This document shows positions 1 through 10,031 of a stretch of DNA of 36,843 nt, piece after piece. A model generated the notes under the pieces. That model saw nothing but the letters and a program-made list of their open reading frames with translations, was not told the DNA's origin and searched no databases. This DNA comes from Candidatus Omnitrophota bacterium (GTDB lineage: Bacteria > Omnitrophota > Gorgyraeia > B26-G9). Each line of letters begins with the position of its first letter. Positions within the stretch are counted from its first letter, which is position 1. Both the position numbers and the translations under genes were made by a program. The stretch covers positions 1 through 36,843 of the forward strand of contig JAKLQT010000244.1 in the NCBI GenBank assembly GCA_022013205.1, in the 5' to 3' direction.

Positions 1-1218
1 AGCTTGTATTGTAAATTCTTCAAAAGATATTTATCACAAAAAATTTAGATTTTCAAATCATTCAGAAGGAATAACTTCAATGTTAGCAACCTGTGGCGAG
101 ATAAAACAAAAAGATAATTATAAAGAGCTTGTTTTTGCCCTTGAACCAACCGGCAATTACCACAAGCCATTGGCTAATTATTTATACAATCCGGGTCATA
201 TGGTCTGTTACGTATCTTCTGTCGCGGCTAAAGAAAATAGAAAAACAATTAACGGCCGTTGGCGGAAAAATGATCCTGATGACGCGTATAATATTGCTGA
301 TTTATTGAATCAAGGTAAAATTATGTTTTATGATTTAGAGCATCAAAAACAATTTAAACAATTAAAGCCTTTAATTATTTTACGTAAAAAAACTTCAGAA
401 AAGACTGTGTTCTATAAAAGCTAAAATCAGAAATAATGTTTTCGCGCAATGTTTTCCGGAAATTGATTCTCTATATGAGCAGATTGATAATCCTGAAGTT
501 GTTGAAATATTAAAAAGCTTCCCTGCGGCAGAACAAATAAGAAATACTTCTTTTAAGGAATTCTATGCCAAATTAGCTAAAACCGGACGGATAACGACTC
601 AAAAGAAGCAAAGAATTTATAATGTTTGGCATAAAGCAGCAAATTCGATTGGCTGTTCATTAAACGCAACCATGGAACTAGAATCAAAATTTATACTTCA
701 AGACCTTGAATTAATTAAACAGCAACTCAGGAAAATTGATAGTGAAATAAATTCTATTTGTGGTGCTTCTGAAGATTACAAATTACTTCTTCAAATTCCC
801 GGCTTTGGGCCAATATATACAAGTATATTTTTAGCTGTTGTTAAAGACATTAAGAAATTTAATCATTCAGACCAAATAATAAAGTTGGCTGGACTAGACT
901 TAGAATATAGTCAATCCGGAAAGTATCACAGCAAAAGCCGCATTTCCAAGAAAGGTAACGCGTTATTAAGATATGCCTTATGTGGCGCTGTCAATGGTGC
1001 TCTTAAACATAAAGATTTTAAAATGCTATTTGAAAAACAACTTCAAAGAAAAGGAGATAATAAAGATACTCCCGACTCGACGAATATTAAAAGTAAAATT
1101 AGCGGTAAAAATGATCCGGATTGCCTATGCGGTATTATCAAAAAAAGAACCTTTTGATATCGAGAAGATAAAACTGAATTCGGTGAAGGAGCCTGTTCTT
1201 ATCGAACGTGAGGGCTGA
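1..1218 (+). pseudogene. IS110-family (DEDD / Transposase_20) transposase, 5'-truncated by the window edge and broken by at least two frameshifts
   Basis: Reading frame open from base 2; FALEPTGNYHKPLANYL...NDPDDAYNIADLL (DEDD transposase-like), then in another frame LLLQIPGFGPIYTSIFLAVV...LAGLDLEYSQSGKYHSKSRISKKGNALLRYAL (Transposase_20-like), then a third frame LAVKMIRIAYAVLSKKEPFD. Frame changes near 360-425 and 1060-1100. Confidence 0.88.
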
Positions 1219-1392
1219 AATACGACCCTGTGGGGGACAATTAAGGCGCTTCACCGAATTCTTTACAAAGTATAAAGTATACTTTGCGCATAGCTAATCT
1301 ATGACGCCGTATCACAACGATTTCTTGGAAGAATTATTAAACAGTGAAGCTCATTGAATGTTTTATCTTTATGGTAATTCCTTTTGAAGGAA

Positions 1393-1416
1393 AGACAAAA
1401 TTAAGAAATTTTGTCT
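1393..1416. repeat. Perfect 10-bp inverted repeat agacaaaatt-aaga-aattttgtct downstream of the transposase remnant
   Basis: Read directly; could be a terminator-like or IS-end structure. Confidence 0.6.
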
Positions 1417-1636
1417 AACGGGGAACTCTTTTCTTGACAAACTTTATAGTATGTCCCCTATTCACCCAATCAATTAAAGCATTTTAGCAGTTGAAAATTT
1501 TATCGGAGAGTTCTTCCCAGAGCTGAACTATTACTAAAATAACAATATTCTTCAGCCCCTCCAAGTGAAGGATGCTCCCCCCACGTAGATGACAAATGAT
1601 CTGGAGCAATACTTACCTCGTATGTGCCAAGATCAT

Positions 1637-2500
1637 TTAATTCCCCAATCCTTCCATTACCATTTTTAATTTCTGTTCCATCTCTTCTTTTTCTCTTTTT
1701 CCTTCAAGCTTGATCAATCTTTTTTCAATCAAATATTTCGCTTTTTCAAATTCTTTAAGTCTAATTCGACAATCTATTAATACCCTCTCTGCTGAATCCA
1801 TGTCTCGATAATTCCCATATTTTAATATTTCTTCCGCTGTTTCAGCAGCTATTTTATAATCGCCATTTTTCTTATAAATTCCCACTAACATCATTAACGC
1901 TTTTTGCTGCGGCCATTGTGTAAACTCCATCGATTTAAAATCTTCATCTGTTTTTAATTCTGATTTTATTCCTTTAAGTATTTCCTTGTCTCCAATTAAC
2001 AGCTTGAGTCGGTGAACAGCTTTATCTTTTTTACCACTTTTAATATAAATCTCCGCGAGTAAAATCATAGCTGATTGTTCTAATGTTATAGGGTAGTTTT
2101 CTATCAACTTAATTGTATTTTTTTGAGTTTCTGAAGAAACCCACCCTCTTGGGGGGGAAAAGAGAACGGGGCCAAGAGGATCTTTAAATTTACCATAATC
2201 ATTTAAAACCCTCATGGCTATTTGCTCTGCTTCAACATAGTTACCTAACCCTTTGTAAATCCAACCTTTCCATAATAAAGCCTCTCCAGACCATTTGGAT
2301 ATAGGTTTTATCGCAATTATTGTATCTAATTTTGACAGCAACTCTTTTTTATCTCCATTAAAGTTGACTGGAAACTGAAGATATTGCTTTTCCTCTAATT
2401 CATCCGCTTCTCTTCCATAAGTTAATAATGGTAATAAACAAAAATTTATCAATAAAATAAAAAATATAACTTTAGCACTTTTAAAAATGAACATTTTCAC
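1637..2500 (-). CDS. Exported TPR-like repeat protein, 287 aa
   Basis: N-terminal signal-like segment VIFFILLINFCLLPLLTYG; helical repeats of TPR type (WKGWIYKGLGNYVEAEQIAMRVL; AAETAEEILKYGNY). Confidence 0.65.
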   Translation of the reverse strand: MKMFIFKSAKVIFFILLINFCLLPLLTYGREADELEEKQYLQFPVNFNGDKKELLSKLDTIIAIKPISKWSGEALLWKGWIYKGLGNYVEAEQIAMRVLNDYGKFKDPLGPVLFSPPRGWVSSETQKNTIKLIENYPITLEQSAMILLAEIYIKSGKKDKAVHRLKLLIGDKEILKGIKSELKTDEDFKSMEFTQWPQQKALMMLVGIYKKNGDYKIAAETAEEILKYGNYRDMDSAERVLIDCRIRLKEFEKAKYLIEKRLIKLEGKREKEEMEQKLKMVMEGLGN

Positions 2501-2517
2501 GTTCTCCTTTCAATAAT

Positions 2518-4347
2518 TCATGGTCTTATCCCGTAAACTCTTGAATTATTTCCAGCAGGATTATCCCAGATGTCCTCTCCAACCCCAGCGGGAAAGCCAT
2601 CTGGCATTTCAAAGATAGATATAGTAAACTTACTTACCACTTGATCTTCGTATGATCCAAATCCTGAAGAATTACTCAAATAATAAGTTGGGTCATAAAC
2701 GGTTCCAGTTCCTTGACCAGTCATAATAAAGGCATGGTCGGAAAAAATCCAGGGGCCAGTCGAGCCGCCCATTGCCGGTTTTTCTATATAATAACAATAT
2801 TCTTCTATCGGATTGCCAGATTCATCTCTTTCTAAATCCGGATGATTTCCCCATGTAACCGAATTAGGATCGGGGACAATACAAACATCATAGGTATTGA
2901 CACCTTGAAATGCTATCGCTTCATGAAGCAAACCAGCCCACTCACCACAAGCACCTTTTTTTTCATCAAGAAAGTAGTTTAAATCTCTATAGAATACAAC
3001 TAACGGAAATAAATATTCGTAACCATTTAATCCCCCACACCCATCAAAACAAGCCTGGATTATTCCCGTAGGGGTTGTAGCATTTGCAGCTTGCACCCAT
3101 TCACACGACCATTTCGCGATTGTTTCGAACATATATGAACATCTTTCGTTATTCCCTATCTGCACATACTCGGCATGCGGCGCGTTTGTAATATATATTT
3201 CATGTTCTGAACTTGCTAAATCTATAATTTGTGAGGTGCATTCTCCGTTTGCGGATTCTATTCCCTTGCCTTTCCAGTCCCAATCAATATTATACACCCC
3301 TGCCTTATCCGGGGGAGTATTTATTGTAAATTCTTGTTCACCTTCTCCATTGGTGAAATATACGGTCACAGGACTTTCTTCGCTGTTTAATCCCCCAAAA
3401 CTCCCTTCCGCCCAAATCTTTGCGCTGGTAATCTCAGCCGGTTCTACGGTAAATTTTGCCTTTACAGAAAATTGTGTGTTTTTTATATACGCTGCAGGTT
3501 CATTCTCTGTTTCACTTCTTCCTTTTACCCATTCAGGAAATTTTAACCGCTGATCGGTGACATGGTCCATCATTCTTATCGCTTGTGAATTGTCGCAGTC
3601 AAATGTAATATTTGATAAACTTATCTCTCCTACGATTATCTCCCCGCTCTCCACAGTATAACTCGCTGTAGCCCCATCCGCAAGAAATTCGCACTTCACC
3701 TTATACACTCCCGGCGTGTCCGCGGAAAAATCGGTAGTCGCGCTATTGGGAGCGGAAAAAGTAACGTTTCCCTGCCCGCTTACTTTCGACCAAGTAAACG
3801 TTCCATTCAATGGATATTGAACATTTAAATAAAAGTCATATATATAGTCAGGGCCTTCTTTAGCTGTAAGCATAATCTCTCCATTAACTGCAAGATAGAC
3901 TGGAAAAGTTTCAGGAACAATGATCTTCACATTAAAAACTGCGACTATTACATAATCACCTGTTCCTCCGTCTACTGAGCCATCACCTGCAGTCCCATTT
4001 ATAATTATCCAGCCATTAGTCATCCATGCGGGAGGAAGAAGTGTGCCTGTCAAGCCACCAATCCCAAACTCCTTGCTATACAAGTGAGGAGTTCCGCTTT
4101 CCAAGAAAATACCGTTCCAGCAATGCATGGCTATCCCTAACCAACCAGTTGATCCTTGATCATCATATACCAGTTCTCCACCCTCTGTATTAATAGCTTC
4201 AAGTTGAATTGTTGATGTTGAGTAGCCATTAGCAGGTATCGCTTCCGGCGTTGCGGTTACATCTACCACTATCCATGCGAAAACTGGATTCACAAATATA
4301 ACAAAAAATAAAATGAGAATAAATATTAAAATAATTTTATTTTTCAT
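2518..4347 (-). CDS. Exported multidomain protein with Ig-like/beta regions and a C-terminal transglutaminase-like (Cys-His-Asp) domain, 609 aa
   Basis: Signal sequence at N-terminus; KKGACGEWAGLLHEAIAFQGVNTYDV ... DHAFIMTGQGTGTVYDPTYYL fits a C...H...D transglutaminase-like arrangement. Confidence 0.65.
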   Translation of the reverse strand: MKNKIILIFILILFFVIFVNPVFAWIVVDVTATPEAIPANGYSTSTIQLEAINTEGGELVYDDQGSTGWLGIAMHCWNGIFLESGTPHLYSKEFGIGGLTGTLLPPAWMTNGWIIINGTAGDGSVDGGTGDYVIVAVFNVKIIVPETFPVYLAVNGEIMLTAKEGPDYIYDFYLNVQYPLNGTFTWSKVSGQGNVTFSAPNSATTDFSADTPGVYKVKCEFLADGATASYTVESGEIIVGEISLSNITFDCDNSQAIRMMDHVTDQRLKFPEWVKGRSETENEPAAYIKNTQFSVKAKFTVEPAEITSAKIWAEGSFGGLNSEESPVTVYFTNGEGEQEFTINTPPDKAGVYNIDWDWKGKGIESANGECTSQIIDLASSEHEIYITNAPHAEYVQIGNNERCSYMFETIAKWSCEWVQAANATTPTGIIQACFDGCGGLNGYEYLFPLVVFYRDLNYFLDEKKGACGEWAGLLHEAIAFQGVNTYDVCIVPDPNSVTWGNHPDLERDESGNPIEEYCYYIEKPAMGGSTGPWIFSDHAFIMTGQGTGTVYDPTYYLSNSSGFGSYEDQVVSKFTISIFEMPDGFPAGVGEDIWDNPAGNNSRVYGIRP

Positions 4348-4996
4348 AGCTTATTTTTTTCAGTCTTTCTTCCGCACGATCTTTCCAGCCCAATTCAGGA
4401 ACCTTTTCAATCATTTCACGATAATGTATAGTCGCGTTTTCCATCTCTCCTTTTTTCTCATAAATTCGACCAATAAAGTAGTTAGCAAAAGCGCTTAACC
4501 CGTCGGGAATAGGATATTCTAAAATTTTCTCATATTCCGCTATTGCTAAATTGTATTTTTTTTCTCTTTCTAGTCTATTCGCTTTTTGACGCAAACACAA
4601 TGCCAATACCGTTGAGGCTCTCTGGTCCTTGGGATATTCCTTCAATGTTTCTTCCGCTTTAATCAGTGCTTCTTTGTAATTACCTGCCTTGTAATTTAAA
4701 CTCGCAATCTCTTCCATTGCCTTCTGTCTATATTTAGGATTGTGTTTTATCCCCTCATATTCCTGAATCATATTGTTAAAAATTACTTTTGCTTTTTCCT
4801 TATCTTCTGCTTCCTCGGATAATAACAGTACCTTTGCCTCAGCAAAATTGCCTGCGGTAAGCTTTGCCTCAATCCTTTCCACCTTTTCCACATATTTATC
4901 ATAATTAAACGGCGGTTTTGCAGCCAGGCTCAATACCTGCCAGGAGATTATCACCACAAACGCCGTGATTATCAGCAGTTTTATGATCAGCTTCAT
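4337..4996 (-). CDS. Exported TPR-repeat protein, 219 aa
   Basis: Signal-anchor N-terminus LIIKLLIITAFVVIISW; TPR-like repeats (NYKAGNYKEALIKAEETLKEYPKDQRA; YNLAIAEYEKIL; IYEKKGEMENATIHYREMIEKVP). Overlaps the start of the 609-aa gene by 11 bp. Confidence 0.75.
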   Translation of the reverse strand: MKLIIKLLIITAFVVIISWQVLSLAAKPPFNYDKYVEKVERIEAKLTAGNFAEAKVLLLSEEAEDKEKAKVIFNNMIQEYEGIKHNPKYRQKAMEEIASLNYKAGNYKEALIKAEETLKEYPKDQRASTVLALCLRQKANRLEREKKYNLAIAEYEKILEYPIPDGLSAFANYFIGRIYEKKGEMENATIHYREMIEKVPELGWKDRAEERLKKISYEK

Positions 4997-5192
4997 TTAA
5001 GCTCCATTCCCAATATTCAAACAAATAAAATATTTACCTTTTCCCATTTTATTCCTCTCGCAGAGCCACTGAGTGCACGAAGTTTTTTCAGCAAGCAGCT
5101 TTTTTATTTATTTTCTTCCTCTGCGTTCTTTGCGGCTTTGCGCGATTATTTTATTGTTTTTTATTCTCACAGAATCCAATATCCAATTTCTT

Positions 5193-6059
5193 TTATTCTA
5201 TTTCCTCCAGCGGGTCGCTCAGATCATCTTCCGTTCCCTCTACCCCGTCCAATCCCGCCCTGCCGTATTTCTGGAATTTTATGAATTGATTTGCCCTGGT
5301 AAGGTTCATGTCCAGGCAGCGGAATGTCCGGCATATCCCGTCCAATGACCTTTCCATAAACTCAACATTATCCAACGGACAAATCTGGTACGCGTTTCGG
5401 AATGACTTTAGCGCCTTAGTTAAATGCTCTTTCTTTACGCTTTCGTCTATATCTTTGACGAATGCCTGTTCAATACGCATCTCTCCGGTATCCAGGTAGG
5501 TTTCCGTTGTTTCCATGCGATAATTCGGATATGTTTCTATGACCTTTTCGTATGCGTTAAGCGCGTTATCATATTGCTGCTGCCGACGGTATGCCCTGGC
5601 AATCATCATCTGCGCCAGTGCCTTCAGGTGGCTGTCCTGGTAGTTATCGATTACCTTCTGATATTCATAGATTGCCGTCTCCGGCTCGTTTAAACGGTAT
5701 AAGTGTATCTGACCGATCTCAAACTGCGCCTTCTGGCATTCCAGCCAGGCTTTGGGATAGTCATTTATAAGTTTTCGGTATTCCTGAAGGGCTCTTTGGT
5801 GGTCGCGGTTGGCGTAATGTTGGCCGGCGATGTAATACTGCGCCTGGGCCTTCTGATTTTTGTTTGCCTGTTTATCGGTAAGGATGCTTTGGAGGTCCTG
5901 TTCTTCGTCCCATCCGCCATACCACCATTGATTCGGGATCTTTTGCTTGATGGTTTCTATCTTCTGCTGCATGAGCACCTCTCCGGCGATAAAGCCGAAG
6001 CTGAAGACGGCCAGGGTAAACACCAATACCCCCATCGCGAAGCGGGACAGAGTTTTCAT
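5193..6059 (-). CDS. Exported TPR-repeat protein (tol-pal YbgF-like repeats), 288 aa
   Basis: N-terminal signal FAMGVLVFTLAVFSFGFIAGEV; multiple TPRs (AQYYIAGQHYANRDHQRALQEYRKLINDYP; AYRRQQQYDNALNAYEKVIETYP). Confidence 0.78.
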   Translation of the reverse strand: MKTLSRFAMGVLVFTLAVFSFGFIAGEVLMQQKIETIKQKIPNQWWYGGWDEEQDLQSILTDKQANKNQKAQAQYYIAGQHYANRDHQRALQEYRKLINDYPKAWLECQKAQFEIGQIHLYRLNEPETAIYEYQKVIDNYQDSHLKALAQMMIARAYRRQQQYDNALNAYEKVIETYPNYRMETTETYLDTGEMRIEQAFVKDIDESVKKEHLTKALKSFRNAYQICPLDNVEFMERSLDGICRTFRCLDMNLTRANQFIKFQKYGRAGLDGVEGTEDDLSDPLEEIE

Positions 6060-6111
6060 ATCTTCCTCCGTTGTTTTGATTGTCTCGATAAAAGAACCAG
6101 CTATTAAATAG

Positions 6112-6142
6112 ATTTTATCATTTTTTTTTTTTGTTTTGTCAA
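6112..6142 (-). promoter_or_regulatory. Candidate sigma70-type promoter with a 12-nt homopolymer in the -35/-10 spacer
   Basis: Minus strand TTGACA(6142-6137)-AAAC-A12-TGATAAAAT; upstream of the 288-aa TPR gene. Confidence 0.5.
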
Positions 6143-6263
6143 TGTTTTTTTATACCGAGGATTTTCCTCCGTGCGCTCGGTGGGCTCAGTGTGATAAACA
6201 TTAAACCAACCGCTGTTTCACCGCGTAGGTGGAATTTGGGTCGATTTTTAGAGGGGAAATAGC

Positions 6264-7946
6264 TCATACCAGCAAAACGGCAATCATAAGAACTATCGCC
6301 AATATAAGAATAAACGGCAGATAGATTGCCGCGCTTAAAACCGGGTCATCCCATTTTGCCTTGTAAACAAAGGGATTGAGCAGCACGCTAATCGCTACGG
6401 TTATCAGCCAGAGATTTCCCGTCGTAAAGGTAGAAAAAATCAGAAACGCGCATAATGTTATTTCGAAACAATAGATTATCTTATGTTCCATGGTATCTTT
6501 TTTTTCTTTCACACCGGTTACTAAAAACCGGCTTTTACCGGTAATGATGATCGTTAAAATATTCACAAACGAGGCCATGCTTGAAGACAGGCACAAAAAA
6601 AGAAAACTCCCCATATACCGGGTTACCTTAATCGGGTCTTTAATTATGCTCCACATCAGCGCGCTGAACTGGGCAAAGGCGCTGACAAGCATGATTAGAA
6701 AGAAATCCATTGTCCAGCTGGTATGTATATACATCCCGGATAAGTAAGCGGCAACGACTTCCGCAAGCGGCGCGAATGTGGCTACCAGAGGAATATGCAA
6801 ACCGAAGAATTTTGCCGTTAGCGGCAAGATTATACTGACCAGCAGCAAGAACAATACGAAGACAAACGGCTGCAGTAAGACTCCCGCGGAAATCAATACA
6901 TCGAGCTTTTCAAACCAGGACACTTTATTCGAACAAAGCAGGCCGGGATACCATTTATAGAGGTATTCCGTTGTGCCTTTGAGCCAACGCTCATTTCTAA
7001 TCCGGAAAGATTTATAGTCCTGCGGAAAATCCTCCAGACAGACCACATCGGAAATAAAAATCCCGTAATATCCTTTTTCCCGCAATAACGAAGAAAAAAC
7101 AATGTCTTCGGTAATGGAATGCGGAAATCCACCGGCTTCTTTCCAGGCTTCACTGCGGATAACCGCGCCATGGCCGTAAAACATGAGAAACCCGTATTTA
7201 TCCTTTGCCGGGACATAGTATTTCCAATGCACATCGGTATTCATGCCCAGGTCCTTGGCAAACTCGGAATCCTGTTTGAGATTCCAGCGCTGATTGGCCT
7301 GGACAAAACCAATCTTTTTATCCAAGGCAAAAAAGGGTATGAGTTTTTTAAGAAAATCTTCCGGCAATATTCCGTCCGAATCGGAAACGGCAAAATACTC
7401 ATATCCCGCATGAATCCGTTCCAAGGCGTGATTCAAATTACCCGCCTTAAAATGTTCCCTCTTCTGCCGGCGAATCAGCTTTGCCTGTTTATGCATGGAA
7501 ATAAATTTATCAACCTTAGATTGCCATTCTTTATCCGTACTGTCATCAAGGATATAAACGTCAAAAGCGCTATAATCCTGATTCAGGCAGGAAAGAGCCG
7601 CTTCTTCCTTAAAATCATTCATGGTCAAATAAAGAACCGCGGCACGCGGAGATTGATCAACCGGTATCTGCGGCAGTGCGTTTCGCGGACGGTATATAAA
7701 CGCGGAAAAGAAGGCAATCACCAGGTGATAAATTCCGAAAAGCCAGAAGACATTCACGCAGACAATAAAAGCACCAACAGAAACGCGGCTGATAACAGAG
7801 GTGTTCCGATGCAAATACGTCAAAATCTTCGGGTCAAAATACAATAAACTGATAATCCACAACCCGATGATGATAATAAACATGAGGTTGTCTTTTTCGA
7901 GGGCAGTAAAACCGGCTGATGATTGTTTGTTCTTTGTTAACATCAT
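6264..7946 (-). CDS. Glycosyltransferase family 2, multi-TM, cellulose-synthase-like, 560 aa
   Basis: VYILDDSTD, FAVSDSDGILPEDFL, GHGAVIRSEAWKEAGGFPHSITEDIVFSSLLREKGY, RNERWLKGTTEYLYKW; TM helices at both ends. Confidence 0.88.
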   Translation of the reverse strand: MMLTKNKQSSAGFTALEKDNLMFIIIIGLWIISLLYFDPKILTYLHRNTSVISRVSVGAFIVCVNVFWLFGIYHLVIAFFSAFIYRPRNALPQIPVDQSPRAAVLYLTMNDFKEEAALSCLNQDYSAFDVYILDDSTDKEWQSKVDKFISMHKQAKLIRRQKREHFKAGNLNHALERIHAGYEYFAVSDSDGILPEDFLKKLIPFFALDKKIGFVQANQRWNLKQDSEFAKDLGMNTDVHWKYYVPAKDKYGFLMFYGHGAVIRSEAWKEAGGFPHSITEDIVFSSLLREKGYYGIFISDVVCLEDFPQDYKSFRIRNERWLKGTTEYLYKWYPGLLCSNKVSWFEKLDVLISAGVLLQPFVFVLFLLLVSIILPLTAKFFGLHIPLVATFAPLAEVVAAYLSGMYIHTSWTMDFFLIMLVSAFAQFSALMWSIIKDPIKVTRYMGSFLFLCLSSSMASFVNILTIIITGKSRFLVTGVKEKKDTMEHKIIYCFEITLCAFLIFSTFTTGNLWLITVAISVLLNPFVYKAKWDDPVLSAAIYLPFILILAIVLMIAVLLV

Positions 7947-8008
7947 GGATAGTTTGTTAAAAAGGTAATTTTGTATTATAATTTTAACATAAAATAAGGC
8001 GGATTTAT

Positions 8009-8164
8009 ATGAAGAAATTTTTTCTAAAAATTAAAGGTGCGCTGCCTAACACGCTGTTTCTGATGATTTGCGCGTTTTTGATTTCAGCCTATACGTTCTA
8101 TCATCGGCAGATGATTGATTATCACTGGCAGGGGTTACTACGTATTTTCTTTCAATTAAGATGA
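8009..8164 (+). CDS. Small membrane protein, 51 aa, overlapping the next gene by ATGA (not in the supplied ORF track)
   Basis: ATG at 8009, MKKFFLKIKGALPNTLFLMICAFLISAYTFYHRQMIDYHWQGLLRIFFQLR, TGA at 8162-8164 overlapping the ATG at 8161. Confidence 0.5.
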   Translation: MKKFFLKIKGALPNTLFLMICAFLISAYTFYHRQMIDYHWQGLLRIFFQLR

Positions 8165-10026
8165 GCTCAATATTATTATCCATTTTATGTTCATTTTTTA
8201 TTTTTGCCGCTTACCTGGTCGTTTGCTCTCCTTTGCAAGAAAAAGACGATATTGTAACCGCCGGTTTTACGCTGGCGGTTTTCCAAATCATAATATCCGA
8301 AATATTGCTCGGCATATTCGGTTTACTTACCCCTTCTCTTGTCCTTTCCGCTAACATGATAATCCCCTGCCTTATTATCCGGCTAAGAAGAAAGCACCTC
8401 AATTTAAAAAAACTGCGGTTAACGGTTCCTCAGCATTATTTTAAAAACACAAATACAATCTTCATCTGTCAAATGATTTTCGTAAGCTACGGGCTTATTA
8501 TCTTTTTCGGGCTCTTGATTCCTCCCTATGCCTGGGACAGCATCTCTTATCACCTGCTTAGCGTATTCACCTGGCTAAAGGCAGGAAAATTAATCATGGT
8601 TCAGCCGTTGTATGATACCTCGTTTTTTCCGATGAACGGAGCGCTTATGATGTTCTGGGTGTATCTCACCAGCCAAAACCTCCATCTTATCAACCTCGTA
8701 CAACTGCCCTTTGCCTTTATGCTCGCTTTCGCGACTTACAGCCTGGCCCGCAAATGCAATATCGCCGGCGCCTCTAAAGTTATTCCTATTGTCCTGTTAA
8801 CACCGGTAATAATGCTGTTATCCTCCGTTGAATATGTAGACATCATCTTTGCCTGTTTCGTAATTATCGGTTTAAATTTTATTATTGGTTACCTGCGCAC
8901 GAAAACACCTGTTTTTATCCCGCTGGCCTGTATTGCCTTAAGTCTCGCCGGCGGCACAAAGCCCGGCGGTTTCTGGCTAATAATCGGGGCTTTATTGTTT
9001 TTATGCTTTCTCAGGACAAAGAAAGCACCTATCAAATACATCTTAAGCGGGCTTATGCTTGTATGTATCAGCGGCGGCTGGTGGTTTATCAGAAATATTA
9101 TCTTGACCGGCAACCCCATATTTCCTTATTCTCTCACCATCTTTGGGATTAAGCTGTTAAAAGGCACTACCGCGCTGGATAAAGTATCTCCATACAGCCA
9201 ATGGTTTGTCGATGCTAAATGGCAATGGATTCTTTATCCCCTTCAGGAAAAAATCCGCGGTAATTTTACTTATTCCATTGAAAACGGATTCGGGATGCAA
9301 TTTGTTTTAGGCTTGGCCGCCTTATGCTACGCCATATATCTATCAATAATAAAAAAAGACAGGCTATCATGTCTTGTTTTCTTGATTTTCCCCGTAACGA
9401 TATGTTTCTGGACTACGGCGGTTACCTGTTCCGTGCCCAGATATATTATATTTTTATGTTCCATAACCGCGATTGCCTTCACCTATGTGTATGATCATCT
9501 GAATAACCGACAGCAAAAAATCATGGACATTATGATAACCTACGCCTTATTTTTTTCTTTTCTGGCCTGTCTGCCCATATTAATTCCACACGAGGCAAAC
9601 GTCTTGAATGCTTATTTTAAAAACCATAAATTATCCGCTTATGAGTATTATAGATGGGAATACGGTTCCATAGCAAAGGCATGGGAATGGCTGGATAAAA
9701 ACATTCCTCCGGGAAGCGTTATTGCTTACAATCATCCGGAGTTGATAACCCCTCTCTACGGAGAGAAACTGCAGAATAATATTATTCATATCGCTCCTTA
9801 TGATTTTCCCAACGCCGGGAAGAACGCGCCAAGAACCTATAGCCGTTGGAAAAAACTATTAGAAAAAAATAATGTTGCATATTTTCTCGCGTATATCCCA
9901 TACTGGAATATTAATACCGGTTATGCGGATTTCTCATGGCCGCAAAAGCACCCGGAGGATTTCGCGGTGTTAAGAAAATGGGATTTTGACACTAAACATC
10001 CGGTCATCATTTATAAGGTACGTTAA
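8161..10026 (+). CDS. Polytopic membrane GT-C-type glycosyltransferase-like protein, 621 aa
   Basis: About ten hydrophobic helices; luminal-loop motif YAWDSISYHLLSVFTWLKAGKLI; soluble C-terminal domain. Family assignment by style only. Confidence 0.6.
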   Translation: MSSILLSILCSFFIFAAYLVVCSPLQEKDDIVTAGFTLAVFQIIISEILLGIFGLLTPSLVLSANMIIPCLIIRLRRKHLNLKKLRLTVPQHYFKNTNTIFICQMIFVSYGLIIFFGLLIPPYAWDSISYHLLSVFTWLKAGKLIMVQPLYDTSFFPMNGALMMFWVYLTSQNLHLINLVQLPFAFMLAFATYSLARKCNIAGASKVIPIVLLTPVIMLLSSVEYVDIIFACFVIIGLNFIIGYLRTKTPVFIPLACIALSLAGGTKPGGFWLIIGALLFLCFLRTKKAPIKYILSGLMLVCISGGWWFIRNIILTGNPIFPYSLTIFGIKLLKGTTALDKVSPYSQWFVDAKWQWILYPLQEKIRGNFTYSIENGFGMQFVLGLAALCYAIYLSIIKKDRLSCLVFLIFPVTICFWTTAVTCSVPRYIIFLCSITAIAFTYVYDHLNNRQQKIMDIMITYALFFSFLACLPILIPHEANVLNAYFKNHKLSAYEYYRWEYGSIAKAWEWLDKNIPPGSVIAYNHPELITPLYGEKLQNNIIHIAPYDFPNAGKNAPRTYSRWKKLLEKNNVAYFLAYIPYWNINTGYADFSWPQKHPEDFAVLRKWDFDTKHPVIIYKVR

Positions 10027-10031
10027 ACGCC

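Noticed and set aside
7119-7847. 242-aa plus-strand ORF
   Set aside because: Lies opposite the GT2 catalytic domain; low-quality composition and no start context.
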